The position numbers and the translations under genes were made by a program. This document shows, piece by piece, positions 34,996-44,115 of a stretch of DNA of 44,987 bases (positions are counted from its first letter, which is position 1; the number at the start of each line of letters is the position of its first letter). Under the pieces are notes generated by a model. The model saw only the letters and a program-made list of their open reading frames with translations. It was not told the origin of the DNA and made no database searches. Origin of the DNA: CAWKEY01 sp963848675 (GTDB lineage: Bacteria; Pseudomonadota; Gammaproteobacteria; Methylococcales; Methylomonadaceae); assembly GCA_963848675.1 (NCBI GenBank), contig CAWKEY010000040.1, positions 1-44,987 on the forward strand, read 5' to 3'.

Positions 34996-35856
34996 ATGAA
35001 TGCGATCATGAATTCGTCACAATGGTTTACCGAGCAAGCTCCCGGTGTTGACTCGGCTTTTTCGTTAAAAATCAAACAAAAACTGCACGAAGAACAATCG
35101 CCGTTTCAGTTTATCGAAATCTACGAAACCGAAAGCTTCGGTAATCTGATGGTAATCGACGGCTGCACCATGGTGTCAACCCGGGATAATTTTTTTTATC
35201 ATGAAATGATCAGTCATCCGGTGCTGTATACTCACCCTGATCCGAAAAGGGTCTGGATCATCGGCGGCGGCGATTGCGGTACTTTAAAGGAAGTATTAAA
35301 ACATCCGGGTGTTGAACGGGTCGTGCAAATCGATATCGACGAACGCGTGACGCGTCTGGCCGAGATCTATTTTCCCGAATTATGCGAATCCAACAACGAC
35401 CCTAGAGCCGATTTAAAATTCATCGACGGCATCAAATGGGTAAAAGATGCCAAACCCGGCTCGGTGGATATTATTATCGTTGACAGTACCGACCCGGTCG
35501 GTCCGGCCGAAGGCTTGTTCGGCGCGGCATTTTACCGCGACTGTTTCAATTGCCTGTCAGACAACGGCATCGTGATCCAGCAAAGCGAATCCGCCTTGTA
35601 TTATATGAAGTTGCTGGGTGCAATGCGCGATGCGATGAGTTCTGCAGGATTTAGCCATCTACAGACGTTGTTCTTCCCGCAATGTATTTATCCCTCGGGC
35701 TGGTGGAGTGCCACCATGGCGTCTAAAGCCGATCTCAGCCGGTTTAGAGTAGAGGGTTCGGTGCGCAAACCTTTTGACACTATTTATTATAATGCCGATA
35801 TACACAGGGCCGCCCTGGCGCAGCCCGAATTTTTCAAAAAAGCATTTACTGTGTAG
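34996..35856 (+). CDS. speE: Spermidine synthase
   Basis: A 286-residue aminopropyltransferase joining decarboxylated AdoMet and putrescine to give spermidine. The AdoMet-binding motif is WIIGGGDCGTLKEVLKHP. The catalytic Asp is in DSTDPVGPAEGLF, and the entry-loop segment TMVSTRDNFFYHEM is present. Length is normal. The first ATG has AGGA about 10 bases upstream; another ATG four codons later is possible. It is divergent from speA and followed, 20 bp later, by a MarR-type regulator on the same strand, which could be cotranscribed. Confidence 0.96.
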   Translation: MNAIMNSSQWFTEQAPGVDSAFSLKIKQKLHEEQSPFQFIEIYETESFGNLMVIDGCTMVSTRDNFFYHEMISHPVLYTHPDPKRVWIIGGGDCGTLKEVLKHPGVERVVQIDIDERVTRLAEIYFPELCESNNDPRADLKFIDGIKWVKDAKPGSVDIIIVDSTDPVGPAEGLFGAAFYRDCFNCLSDNGIVIQQSESALYYMKLLGAMRDAMSSAGFSHLQTLFFPQCIYPSGWWSATMASKADLSRFRVEGSVRKPFDTIYYNADIHRAALAQPEFFKKAFTV

Positions 35857-35876
35857 AACAGATAAGATCAATCTGC

Positions 35877-36437
35877 ATGCCGGATATCACTACCCTTAAA
35901 TTGATTGAGCGTATCAGCACCCTGTTGCGCGCGGAAGAACGCAAAAAATATGCCGCCATCGGTCTGCAACCGGTACATGCCCAGGTGCTGGAGTATTTGT
36001 TCCGCTGTAATGCACACAGCAATACCCCGGCGGCCCTTGCCGAATATCTGGGTTTGACCAAAGGCACGACTTCCCAATCGATACAGGTGCTTGAGCGCAA
36101 AGGCTATATAGCAAAAGGCCATGATACCGAAGATGGACGGGTGGTCCGCCTGAGCCTGTCAAAAACAGGGCTGCAATTGTTAACAGATTTACAGCCCGCC
36201 GATGTTTTTGTGCGGGCGGAACAGGCGGTATCTTCCAAGGCATTTGCCAGCATTGGCGAAGCTTTATTGGCCACGCTGGTGGCCTTACAAAAAGCCAACA
36301 ATGCCAGAAGCTTTGGCGTTTGCAATACCTGTGTTAATTTTATCGAGGTTGATAACCACTACCAGTGTGCAGCAACCCAGATGCCTTTAACCAGGGTTGC
36401 CGCTGAAAAAATATGCCGTGAACATGTATCCGCATAA
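35877..36437 (+). CDS. MarR-family regulator with C-terminal cysteine cluster
   Basis: A 186-residue protein. Residues ~1-140 form a MarR winged helix with the recognition segment LAEYLGLTKGTTSQSIQVLERKG (read as two pieces) and the wing DTEDGRVVRLSLS. The last 45 residues carry Cys149-x2-Cys152, Cys164 and Cys180 (CNTC...YQC...CREH). The spacing suits a zinc or iron-sulfur site, and this tail is conserved in a subset of MarR proteins. It lies 20 bp after speE and may be cotranscribed with it. Effector and targets are unknown; redox or metal sensing is inferred from the cysteines. Confidence 0.85.
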   Translation: MPDITTLKLIERISTLLRAEERKKYAAIGLQPVHAQVLEYLFRCNAHSNTPAALAEYLGLTKGTTSQSIQVLERKGYIAKGHDTEDGRVVRLSLSKTGLQLLTDLQPADVFVRAEQAVSSKAFASIGEALLATLVALQKANNARSFGVCNTCVNFIEVDNHYQCAATQMPLTRVAAEKICREHVSA

Positions 36438-36503
36438 TTGCGAGACATTCCTAAACAGGCCAGCGCCTGTTGACTTTACCTTAATTAATAGACGAGATAA
36501 GCC

Positions 36504-36764
36504 ATGTTTGATCCTAAAGCCATTGATGAAATTGCCAACCGCCTTGCCGGTGCCATCCCGCCGGGGCTGAGTAACCTGAAAGAAGACCTGGAAAAAAGCT
36601 TTCATGCCATTTTACAGGGCGCGTTAAGCAAGCTGGATGTGGTAACCCGTGAAGAGTTTGAAGTGCAAAAGGCCGTACTGGCGAAAACCCGCTCAAAACT
36701 GGAAGCATTGGAAAAGCGTGTTGACAGCATCGAAGCACAATTGCTGAACAAAACCGAAATGTAA
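36504..36764 (+). CDS. ubiK: Ubiquinone biosynthesis accessory factor UbiK-like (YqiC/BMFP)
   Basis: An 86-residue protein. The N-terminal half (FDPKAIDEIANRLAGAIPPG) is the membrane-interacting helix and the C-terminal half (about 50-83) is a trimeric coiled coil (SKLEALEKRVDSIEAQL). UbiK assists ubiquinone assembly under aerobic conditions together with UbiJ. Length and order fit the family. It lies 76 bp before the ComM-like gene on the same strand, a common gammaproteobacterial pairing. Confidence 0.9.
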   Translation: MFDPKAIDEIANRLAGAIPPGLSNLKEDLEKSFHAILQGALSKLDVVTREEFEVQKAVLAKTRSKLEALEKRVDSIEAQLLNKTEM

Positions 36765-36839
36765 ATGTCGTTTTTTTTAGCTTGCTTAAGCAATTGCCGG
36801 TGATGAATCCAGCAAGTTTCTTGTCTGTTGGCGCATAAC

Positions 36840-38348
36840 ATGGCCCTGGCGGTTATTTACAGCCGCGGCCGTTCCGGCATAGAAGCGCCATTGGTGACCG
36901 TGGAAGTGCATGTTGCCAATGGCCTGCCGTCCATGTCCATCGTCGGCCTGCCCGAAGCGGCCGTCAAAGAAAGCAAGGATCGTGTGCGCGGTGCGATCCT
37001 GAATTCCCATTTTGAATTTCCCGCGCAACGCATCACCATCAACCTGGCGCCGGCCGATTTACCCAAAGAAGGCGGCCGTTTTGATCTGGCCATTGCCCTG
37101 GGGATTCTGGCGGCCTCAGGTCAGATTCCTGCGGCCAAGCTGGATCAATATGAATGCGTGGGCGAGCTGTCCCTAGGCGGCGAACTGCGGCCGATTAGCG
37201 GTGTTCTGCCGGTTGCCATACAGGCCAGAAACGAGCAAAGACAGCTGATTCTGCCCATCGAAAATATCGCCGAAGCGGCTTTGGCGAAAAACATCGAGCT
37301 CATCCCGGCCGGCCATTTGCTGGAAGTCTGCGCGCACCTGAGCGGGCAGAAGCGCATACAGATGGAGTTTTCAGCGGCAGAGCCGGATGTCCCGATCGAG
37401 GGCATCGATTTTTCCGATGTGCATGGTCAATATCACGTTAAAAGGGCTTTTGAAATTGCCGCCGCCGGCGCGCATAACTTATTGATGCTGGGCCCGCCCG
37501 GCACCGGAAAATCGATGCTGGCGGCGCGCATGCCGACCATTTTGCCGCTATTATCCGAGCAGCAGGCACAGGAAAGTGCGGCCATCGCCTCGGTCAGTGA
37601 TGTCGGGCTTGACGTCCAAAACTGGCTCAAACCGCCCTACCGTGCTCCGCATCACACCGCATCCGCGGCCGCTTTGGTTGGCGGGGGCAGCAATCCCAGG
37701 CCAGGTGAAATCTCACTGGCGCACAATGGCACCCTGTTTCTCGATGAATTGCCGGAATTTGATAGAAAAGTGCTGGAAGTGCTGCGCGAACCGCTGGAGA
37801 CCGGCCATATCACCATTTCGCGAGCGAGCCGGCAGGCCGATTTTCCGGCCCGGTTTCAACTGATTGCGGCCATGAATCCCTGTCCTTGCGGTTATCTGGG
37901 CGATGCCTCGGGGCGTTGCCACTGCACGTCGGAACAGGTTGCGCGCTATCGGGCCAGAGTGTCCGGGCCCTTGCTCGACCGCATCGATATGCATCTGGAA
38001 GTACCCAGGGTTTCTCATGAGGTGCTGCGCAAAGGTTCGCCGGAGGGTGAAGAGAGCAGCGCAATTATCAGGGCGCGCGTGGTTGCCGCCCGCAACCTTG
38101 CTCTGTCGCGCAACGGCAAAGCCAATGCAGCGCTGACCGCCAAGGAAGTCAAACAGCTGTGTGTGCTGTCAGAACAAAGTCACCAATTATTGGAGCAGGC
38201 TATGGAAAAATTTGGCCTCTCGAACCGCGCTTATCACCGCATTCTCAAACTCGCGCGCACCATTGCAGATCTGGCGCAGTCAGAGCAAATACAGATAGCG
38301 CACCTAAGTGAAGCGGTCAGCTATCGCAAACTGGACAGAAGCGTTTAA
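36840..38348 (+). CDS. comM: ComM/YifB-type Mg-chelatase-like AAA+ ATPase
   Basis: A 502-residue hexameric helicase of the YifB/ComM family, which promotes branch migration during integration of transformed DNA. The N-terminal Lon-like domain (to ~180) includes VVANGLP-type and VGLPEAAVKESKDRV segments. Walker A GPPGTGKS is at 218-225, Walker B FLDELPEF is near 305, and the cysteine pattern PCPCGYLGDASGRCHCT is typical. The ATG at 36840 begins the family's usual start (ALAVIYSRG); an upstream TTG adds only four residues. No strong ribosome site is seen. It is downstream of ubiK. Confidence 0.94.
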   Translation: MALAVIYSRGRSGIEAPLVTVEVHVANGLPSMSIVGLPEAAVKESKDRVRGAILNSHFEFPAQRITINLAPADLPKEGGRFDLAIALGILAASGQIPAAKLDQYECVGELSLGGELRPISGVLPVAIQARNEQRQLILPIENIAEAALAKNIELIPAGHLLEVCAHLSGQKRIQMEFSAAEPDVPIEGIDFSDVHGQYHVKRAFEIAAAGAHNLLMLGPPGTGKSMLAARMPTILPLLSEQQAQESAAIASVSDVGLDVQNWLKPPYRAPHHTASAAALVGGGSNPRPGEISLAHNGTLFLDELPEFDRKVLEVLREPLETGHITISRASRQADFPARFQLIAAMNPCPCGYLGDASGRCHCTSEQVARYRARVSGPLLDRIDMHLEVPRVSHEVLRKGSPEGEESSAIIRARVVAARNLALSRNGKANAALTAKEVKQLCVLSEQSHQLLEQAMEKFGLSNRAYHRILKLARTIADLAQSEQIQIAHLSEAVSYRKLDRSV

Positions 38349-38448
38349 GGCGTTTACGCCTGGCTGGGCTGCTCTTTATTCGATGGGTTATTGCTGAAAA
38401 ACTTTTATTCAAAGCTTTGCACAGCATGAAACAAAGCAGGCAACCCGA

Positions 38449-38889
38449 TTACTGTCTGCCAAAAATCTGCGGCTCTTTAACCTTGGCCTTCTCTTGCAGG
38501 CAGTGATAGGCTGCATTTTCATACTTAATAACTAAAGACTGTGTGTTTTTATGCTCAATCATAAACTTTTTAGCTTCATCCGCCGTTAAGTCTTTCATCA
38601 AAAACGTTGCAATACACATACAAGGTTCAGCGTAACGTTCTCTATCCACGTCTTTATTGACTGAATTTTTCAATTCTCTTTGCACGCACTGCTCGGCAAA
38701 CTCATGCTCGAACGTATGTTTTTGCACATCCGTCACCACCACATCGTGAGAATGGTCGAAAGGATTGTGCTCAAGCTTTGCCGCTGTGGCTTTGTCATCG
38801 TCGTCTGAACAAGCGCTTACAGATAGCGCCAAAACGGCACTGCTCAGAACAGTAATAAAGAATTTTTTTGATAACATAATTGTTTTCAT
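38449..38889 (-). CDS. Hypothetical lipoprotein
   Basis: A 146-residue exported protein. The signal peptide ends in the lipobox LSVSAC with Cys27 as the likely lipidated residue, followed by acidic SDDDDK. The mature part has four cysteines (EQC, PCMC, HC near residues 68-130) and the helical segment FLMKDLTADEAKKFMIEH. No family recognised. It is convergent with the comM-like gene, and a short AGGCG-TTTA-CGCCT hairpin at 38348-38361 lies between them. Confidence 0.65.
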   Translation of the reverse strand: MKTIMLSKKFFITVLSSAVLALSVSACSDDDDKATAAKLEHNPFDHSHDVVVTDVQKHTFEHEFAEQCVQRELKNSVNKDVDRERYAEPCMCIATFLMKDLTADEAKKFMIEHKNTQSLVIKYENAAYHCLQEKAKVKEPQIFGRQ

Positions 38890-39497
38890 GCAATTGAAAT
38901 AATGGGTGTTTGGTGATGGTTTACAGTAGGCTCCGGCTTACTGCACTCAGTACAATAAAGGCGAAACTTTATCATTTTATACGGCCTCGTTCTACTCATC
39001 TTCTATTCGCCCCTCGCTCTGTTTCCCCAAGGCACGCAATTCGTACAGATAACCTTTTTCGGCAACATCGCTGCTTTTATGGGCAGTGGCATATAAAGCC
39101 CTGGATGCATGGTTGCAAGGCCTGAGCCTTGGGTTTTTCTGAGACCTGCTGCCCGGAAGGGTTAAAAGCTTCGTCCGGCCGCGCCGAATTAAGCCTACGC
39201 ATCACAGGAGAAGCCGTCAACAATGGCTTGATTTACACCATTTATTGCAATGAGCAGGAATTCTAATCACTGGATTAACCGATTCATATTACCTATATTG
39301 ATTTGTCCCTTTCCACATCAACAAGCCGGAACAGCTGCAAGCCATTCATTATCTGAACTATAAGCAAAAAATAGAAGCCACTTTTTCTGCAAATTTGCAA
39401 CACCGATACTTGGACAAAGATGGTTCGAATTGAGATAAAATAACTATAAAGATAGACCCATGTTTCAGATTTATTGACCACGAAGCGCTCGAAAAAA
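38890..39497. other. 600 bp gap with start-less protein fragments
   Basis: No complete gene. Two short plus-strand open stretches without starts look protein-like: one ending at 39266 (LSLRITGEAVNNGLIYTIYC, ending NEQEF) and one ending near 39437 (HINKPEQLQAIHYLNYKQKI..., ending KDGSN). They may be remnants of genes displaced when the restriction locus arrived. 39267-39497 is AT-rich. Confidence 0.3.
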
Positions 39498-42400
39498 TTA
39501 ATGGCAGACTACTAATGAAATTTGCTCGAACATTTTCTTTAAATAAACTTGCCCACCTTCTGGCATAAACAACACATTCCTGTCTTCCAGGTCTGCTTGT
39601 TCGCAAGAAGCATTCAGCAGGCTTGTAAACTGCGTCCCTGAAACGATAAAGGCATTCAACGTCAGCTTTGTATCACCTAGTTTTTCCTGGATCACCTTTA
39701 CTTCCTTATAAAGTCCAAGCTTGGGGTCATTCAGGCTCATCTGGCGTAACCCTTTTGGATCAACGAAATTCAGCCACTGCTCGCCGGTTTCATCGTCCAC
39801 CAACCAAAGTAAAAAATCCGGATAGAAATTGCCAGCCAAGGCAAAGCCCAGACCTTTGGCTTTGGTGTCGGCATTGCGTAACAGGTAAAGGCTGCGCTTG
39901 CCGATAATTTGCTGCCCAAGTGGCGATTTATAGAAAGATTCAAGATCGCGTACAAACTGCACTTCGCTGGGTGCATCGAATGCCAGCGGGCGCATTTTTA
40001 ACGGCACATCGCCTTCGATGGCGAACAAGGGATAATACAGATGGCGATCAAAACAAATGGCGACCATCTGACCAGCATTCCACTGGCTGGCTTCGCCCAG
40101 CTTGCCATCTGTCACCAGCACCTGAAGGGCTTTAATTTTCTTCTCGTAAGCTTCCCCGTCTTCGTTGTTGTCGATCTCAAAGTGATAGACCTTGAGCAAG
40201 GTATCGTCATCTATTTTCACGTTCACGATGCTGTAGAACTGGCCTTCATAAGCGGTTTTCAGCGCCTTATAAAATCGGTCGGTATAGTCTTGCAGCAAAC
40301 GGATGAGAATGTCTTCCTGTTTGCGAATGTCGGCAATGTTGCGAATAGCCAGCTCGGCTTGCGGTATATAGAGCGTGTACCAGTCATCGCGCGTCAGACA
40401 GAAATCCATCAAACGCGAACGCTCCAGCCTCAAATTACTCCAACTGCGCAGTTGCTTGAATTCCTGCACCGCCAAGTAAATCCGGTCGAAATCAAACAGC
40501 GCCATGGTTTCGCTTGGAATTTTGCCTTTATTACGAATATTGCCATCCGAATTGGTACCGGCTTTATTCTGCGTGCTCATGGCGTCTATCTTTGGATATA
40601 AATCCAGTTCGATATGTGCCGCTTTGATCTTGCCCTTAAACTCGGCGGGTATTTCGTAAAGATAAGGAAAATGCGTGCGCTTGAATCCTTTAATTTGATT
40701 GTCTTTGTATCCGTCTTTGAGTGATAGCGTCTTGAGATTGCTCTTTGGCATATTGGGACGTGTTTCAAAATCCAGCTGAATCATTTCATCTGGTGTTGTA
40801 ACGCCTTCTTCTTTCAGATACTCCTTGAAGGTAGCCATGTAGCCCGCATTCACTCCGAAAATATTCAGCGTTTCCAAGCGCTCCAAATGTGCCCCTTTTG
40901 GCCGCTGGCTAGGTGTGCTGCGTTTGAGCGAATAGTCCTTACCTTTCAAGCGCACGCCACGCCCAAATAATTGGATAATTTGCGAACCCTCGCCCTTGCC
41001 CATATTGAGCAAGCCCATGGTGGACACCCGCCAACTGCTCCAGCCTTCGGTAAATTTGCGCGAACCGATCAACACATGCAACTGGCTATCTTTGCTGTTT
41101 AACGTCCCAAATAGCGAGCCGCCAAAGTCATCCGCCTCGGTGTCAAACAACTTTGCATTTTCGGTCTTCTCAGACTCTTTGAAAAAACCGGCATCATCAC
41201 CAATGTTGATCAGACCGAACGGTTCTGCATCACCGACACGAAGCGCCAGTTCGCCTTTACTGCTCTTCAGATTGACCACTTTTAACCGTTGCCGTGCCTC
41301 GGCATTGAATAACTTCTTGAGAATGTCGGCATAAACCTCATCGGCACTACATTGCATCAATGGAGTAAAGCGATCATGAAAAATATTGCGGCCTTTGGCA
41401 TCCAGCAAGCGAGGAGTATTGGCCAGTAAGTCCTTTAGCCACTGCTTGGTTTTTGGCTCGTCGTTTAAAAAGCCTGCCAGGAATTTCAGCACATTCAGAA
41501 TGTCCGAATCTTCACCAGAAACGGTATTGCCGACAAATACCCACAATGGCTTTTCTATATTGAAGTCCGTCAGCTTGTCGCGATTTGTGCGCCACAGGTA
41601 TTGCTGCTGATAAAAGCTCAACAGGCAGGCGGTAAAATATTGGCGGGCCGTATCTTCTTGCGTGTAATCTTCATCTTTTAGATTGAGAATCAGCGATTCC
41701 TTGCCGTAGCAATCCTCGTAGAAAAATTTGTAGGAGTAGTCAAACAGAATACTTTTGGCGTAAATTTCCCGCGTCGCCAACGTGCGCGCTTTACGCTTCT
41801 CTTCGCTGGTCAGCATCAACTGTTGCCTTTGTGCATCGTCCAGTTTTTTCAGATTAGTCGTTACAAACCGTACTTTCGCTTTTTTCTTAAGCAAATCCTG
41901 TTCTGCCTTAAGAACCGTCAAGCCCTTGGCAACGGCCTGCCCAAAAGTGGCGGAATACTCAAAAGCAAAGCCGCTCCGTACCAGAGATTCACGGCGGCTC
42001 ATCCATGCACCATCTGCCGTGCCTGTGCCACGATGCCCTTCATCCACCAGCACCAGGTTATTACCCTCGAAGGCTTCAACTGCGACCGTCTTGTCGCCCA
42101 TCTTATCGCCCAGTTTGTTGATGTCGATGATCTCAATCGTGCCTTTGAAAAGATCGCCCCGGTTTTTAGTGAATAAATGACAGAAGTCAAAACCCGAGAG
42201 CTTTAACTCCTCTAAATGCTGGCGAGACAAGCCTTCGTTGGGTGTCAGCAAAATGATCTTGTCCGGGTAAGCGTCTTTTTTACCGTTTTGGAAGTAATGC
42301 AGATACTGTTTGATGTTGACGTGTAGCAATAACGTTTTGCCACTGCCTGTGGCGTTCCAGAATGCCAGCTTGTTCAGTTCATCCGCATCAAAAGGCTGAA

Positions 42401-42830
42401 AGCGATGTTCAGCGTCTTGCTCGGTGTTGTAGGCCTTCAGTCCATTATTCAAACCATCCAGCAATTGCTGCCGCTGGTTAAAATACCAGTCCAGATAAAT
42501 CTCGGTGAACAACAGCGAGAGATACTGGAAGTATTTCATATTGAGTACAGTGCCTTCGACCTTGTTACGCTGCCCGGTAATGGCGTTCCAATGCTGCACG
42601 ATGTTCAGGTCGTAACGGCGCAGGTCTTGCTGGCTGATGCGATCCACCTCAAACAGATTGTGCTGCAAGGCATGAAAAAATCCACTTTGACCGTCTTCGT
42701 CTATACCCTCGTACCGATCTTCGCTCAAGCGTTCCTTCAGCGCGTGCAAGGTGCCGCTACTAAAAAAGCTCATCATCCACTGGTTGAGCACTAACTCCTG
42801 ATGGAAACTACGCTTTGCATTTTTACTCAT
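39498..42830 (-). CDS. Type III-like restriction enzyme subunit (helicase-nuclease)
   Basis: A 1110-residue protein. An SF2 helicase core shows Walker A ATGSGKT at 160-166, DEGH at 263-266 and motif III-like SATF near 300. The helicase C-terminal half follows, with GRGVRLKGKD near residue 640. Near the C-terminus FYPDFLLWLV with VDPKGL gives a PD-(D/E)xK nuclease site (Asp, then Asp-x-Lys). This matches Res subunits of Type III or Type III-like systems, which translocate along DNA and cut with the Mod partner. The ATG has AAGGA upstream, at the edge of a palindromic repeat. It is the last gene of the mod-rhuM-res run. Confidence 0.88.
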   Translation of the reverse strand: MSKNAKRSFHQELVLNQWMMSFFSSGTLHALKERLSEDRYEGIDEDGQSGFFHALQHNLFEVDRISQQDLRRYDLNIVQHWNAITGQRNKVEGTVLNMKYFQYLSLLFTEIYLDWYFNQRQQLLDGLNNGLKAYNTEQDAEHRFQPFDADELNKLAFWNATGSGKTLLLHVNIKQYLHYFQNGKKDAYPDKIILLTPNEGLSRQHLEELKLSGFDFCHLFTKNRGDLFKGTIEIIDINKLGDKMGDKTVAVEAFEGNNLVLVDEGHRGTGTADGAWMSRRESLVRSGFAFEYSATFGQAVAKGLTVLKAEQDLLKKKAKVRFVTTNLKKLDDAQRQQLMLTSEEKRKARTLATREIYAKSILFDYSYKFFYEDCYGKESLILNLKDEDYTQEDTARQYFTACLLSFYQQQYLWRTNRDKLTDFNIEKPLWVFVGNTVSGEDSDILNVLKFLAGFLNDEPKTKQWLKDLLANTPRLLDAKGRNIFHDRFTPLMQCSADEVYADILKKLFNAEARQRLKVVNLKSSKGELALRVGDAEPFGLINIGDDAGFFKESEKTENAKLFDTEADDFGGSLFGTLNSKDSQLHVLIGSRKFTEGWSSWRVSTMGLLNMGKGEGSQIIQLFGRGVRLKGKDYSLKRSTPSQRPKGAHLERLETLNIFGVNAGYMATFKEYLKEEGVTTPDEMIQLDFETRPNMPKSNLKTLSLKDGYKDNQIKGFKRTHFPYLYEIPAEFKGKIKAAHIELDLYPKIDAMSTQNKAGTNSDGNIRNKGKIPSETMALFDFDRIYLAVQEFKQLRSWSNLRLERSRLMDFCLTRDDWYTLYIPQAELAIRNIADIRKQEDILIRLLQDYTDRFYKALKTAYEGQFYSIVNVKIDDDTLLKVYHFEIDNNEDGEAYEKKIKALQVLVTDGKLGEASQWNAGQMVAICFDRHLYYPLFAIEGDVPLKMRPLAFDAPSEVQFVRDLESFYKSPLGQQIIGKRSLYLLRNADTKAKGLGFALAGNFYPDFLLWLVDDETGEQWLNFVDPKGLRQMSLNDPKLGLYKEVKVIQEKLGDTKLTLNAFIVSGTQFTSLLNASCEQADLEDRNVLFMPEGGQVYLKKMFEQISLVVCH

Positions 42831-42848
42831 CGGTTTGTCCTTTTTTAT

Positions 42849-42914
42849 CCACGAAAAGCACGAAAGACACGAAAAAATAATTAGAAATTTTCGTGCTTTT
42901 CGTGTCTTTCGTGG
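42849..42914. repeat. CACGAAA palindromic repeat, copy 1
   Basis: Three CACGAAA units on the left arm (from CCACGAAAAGCACGAAAGAC) and three TTTCGTG units on the right arm enclose AAAATAATTAGAAATT. The arms pair imperfectly as a ~27 bp stem. Copy 2 at 43974-44034 has the same centre with one base change. It lies between rhuM and res. Confidence 0.88.
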
Positions 42915-42923
42915 AAAATATTA

Positions 42924-43952
42924 TCATTTTGGCTTAGCGCTGTTGATCTGTTTGGCCGCAGCCTCCAATTGCGCGAACTGGTCATGTTGCCCTTGCTCTT
43001 CTTTTTCCACCCGGCGCTGTGCGGCAAACAACTCATATTCAGACTGAGCTTTGCTATCCGCCTGTTTTTTAGTGCGTTTACCCGTATTAGGCAATACCTC
43101 ACGGTCATTAAAGCGCAAGAAGTCATCAAGTTTTTGCTCCCAATCCTGCATAAAAACCTGCTTACGCCGACTGGCCTGGTCTTCGGCAAAATCTAGCCAC
43201 ATCGTTACAATGCGGTTAAGCTCGGTAATCTCATCGGCTGACAGATAATTTTTAGCAATGGTCACATCGGTTTTACGCACTTCAGCACTTGCCCAACTCG
43301 TGAGTCCGGCATTGGGCGAAAGATGATTGACTCTGGCATCAATAATTTCAGCGGCGGTCATTCCTGTTACGGCAAAATGCAGCTTGTTCTGAATGGTGCT
43401 AAAAAAGCGGGTGGTGTCCGGCAAAGAAGGTTCATAGTCTGCCGCCAACGCAAAAATCTCACGTACCCGCAAATACATGCGCCGCTCACTGGCGCGAATG
43501 TCGCGCACCCGCGCCAGCATTTCATCAAAATAATCCGGCACGGCAGAACCCGCTGCCGGCGGATTTTTCAGGCGATCATCGTCCATTACAAAGCCTTTGA
43601 CGATATATTCTTTCAGTTGCTGAGTCGCCCAGATACGGAATTGAGTTCCGCGTATGCTATTAACCCGGTAACCAACCGAGATGATGGCATCCAAGTTGTA
43701 GTATTCCAGATCGCGTGCAACGCTCCTTTCACCTTCATTTTGAACTGTTGCAAAATTTGCAACAGTTGTCTGCCGCTGCAACTCCCCAGTTGCAAAGATA
43801 TTTTTCAAATGTCGGCTGATTCCTGATTTGTCCACATTAAAAAGTTCAGCCATTTGATTGATGGTCAACCAAAGTGTTTCGTTTTCTAGCCGCGTTTCCA
43901 GCCGAACCTTGCCATCTTCGCTTTGATAAAAAATAATTTCCCCTGTCATCAC
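42924..43952 (-). CDS. rhuM: RhuM family protein
   Basis: A 342-residue protein matching the RhuM family: N-terminal EIIFYQSEDGKVRLETRLEN (in part), LWLTINQMAELFNVDKSGIS with a helix-turn-helix look, and DLEYYNLDAIISVGYRVNS with FRIWATQQLKEYI following. RhuM was first named in Salmonella pathogenicity island 3; its molecular role is not established, but it is often found in restriction-modification and mobile loci. Here it sits between the Mod and Res subunits on the same strand, bracketed by two near-identical palindromic repeats, and therefore looks like an inserted module. The C-terminal ~80 residues are charged coiled coil. Confidence 0.9.
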   Translation of the reverse strand: MMTGEIIFYQSEDGKVRLETRLENETLWLTINQMAELFNVDKSGISRHLKNIFATGELQRQTTVANFATVQNEGERSVARDLEYYNLDAIISVGYRVNSIRGTQFRIWATQQLKEYIVKGFVMDDDRLKNPPAAGSAVPDYFDEMLARVRDIRASERRMYLRVREIFALAADYEPSLPDTTRFFSTIQNKLHFAVTGMTAAEIIDARVNHLSPNAGLTSWASAEVRKTDVTIAKNYLSADEITELNRIVTMWLDFAEDQASRRKQVFMQDWEQKLDDFLRFNDREVLPNTGKRTKKQADSKAQSEYELFAAQRRVEKEEQGQHDQFAQLEAAAKQINSAKPK

Positions 43953-43973
43953 AAATCCTCTATTTCATTTTTT

Positions 43974-44054
43974 GTCCACGAAAAGCACGAAAGACACGAA
44001 AAAATAATTGGAAATTTTCGTGCTTTTCGTGGACAACTATTAATTTTCGTGGAC
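43974..44054. repeat. CACGAAA palindromic repeat, copy 2
   Basis: GTCCACGAAAAGCACGAAA at 43974-43992 is a perfect inverted match to TTTCGTGCTTTTCGTGGAC at 44016-44034, a 19 bp stem. The centre AAAATAATTGGAAATT differs by one base from copy 1. A further TTTTCGTGGAC follows at 44044-44054. It abuts the rhuM start on one side and an orphan Mod tail on the other. Confidence 0.88.
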
Positions 44055-44106
44055 ATCAAACATCCGGCTTAAAAACGCCGGCTCGATCTGACGCATTTTC
44101 AGGTAC
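44040..44106 (-). pseudogene. Orphan Mod C-terminal tail
   Basis: The minus frame ending at the TAA of 44040-44042 reads YLKMRQIEPAFLSRMFDVHEN. This matches the last residues of the adjacent methylase (ELKIRQIEPEFLNRMFAVDGG) at the same end-of-protein position. Nothing upstream of it belongs to a methylase: it runs directly into the 44116-44278 element. I read it as the stub of an older or second mod gene. Confidence 0.7.
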
Positions 44107-44115
44107 CCATGCGCC

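Noticed and set aside
42849..44054. CACGAAA repeats as a CRISPR array
   Set aside because: Units are 7-9 bp, directly adjacent and palindromic, with no spacers of constant length and no cas genes.
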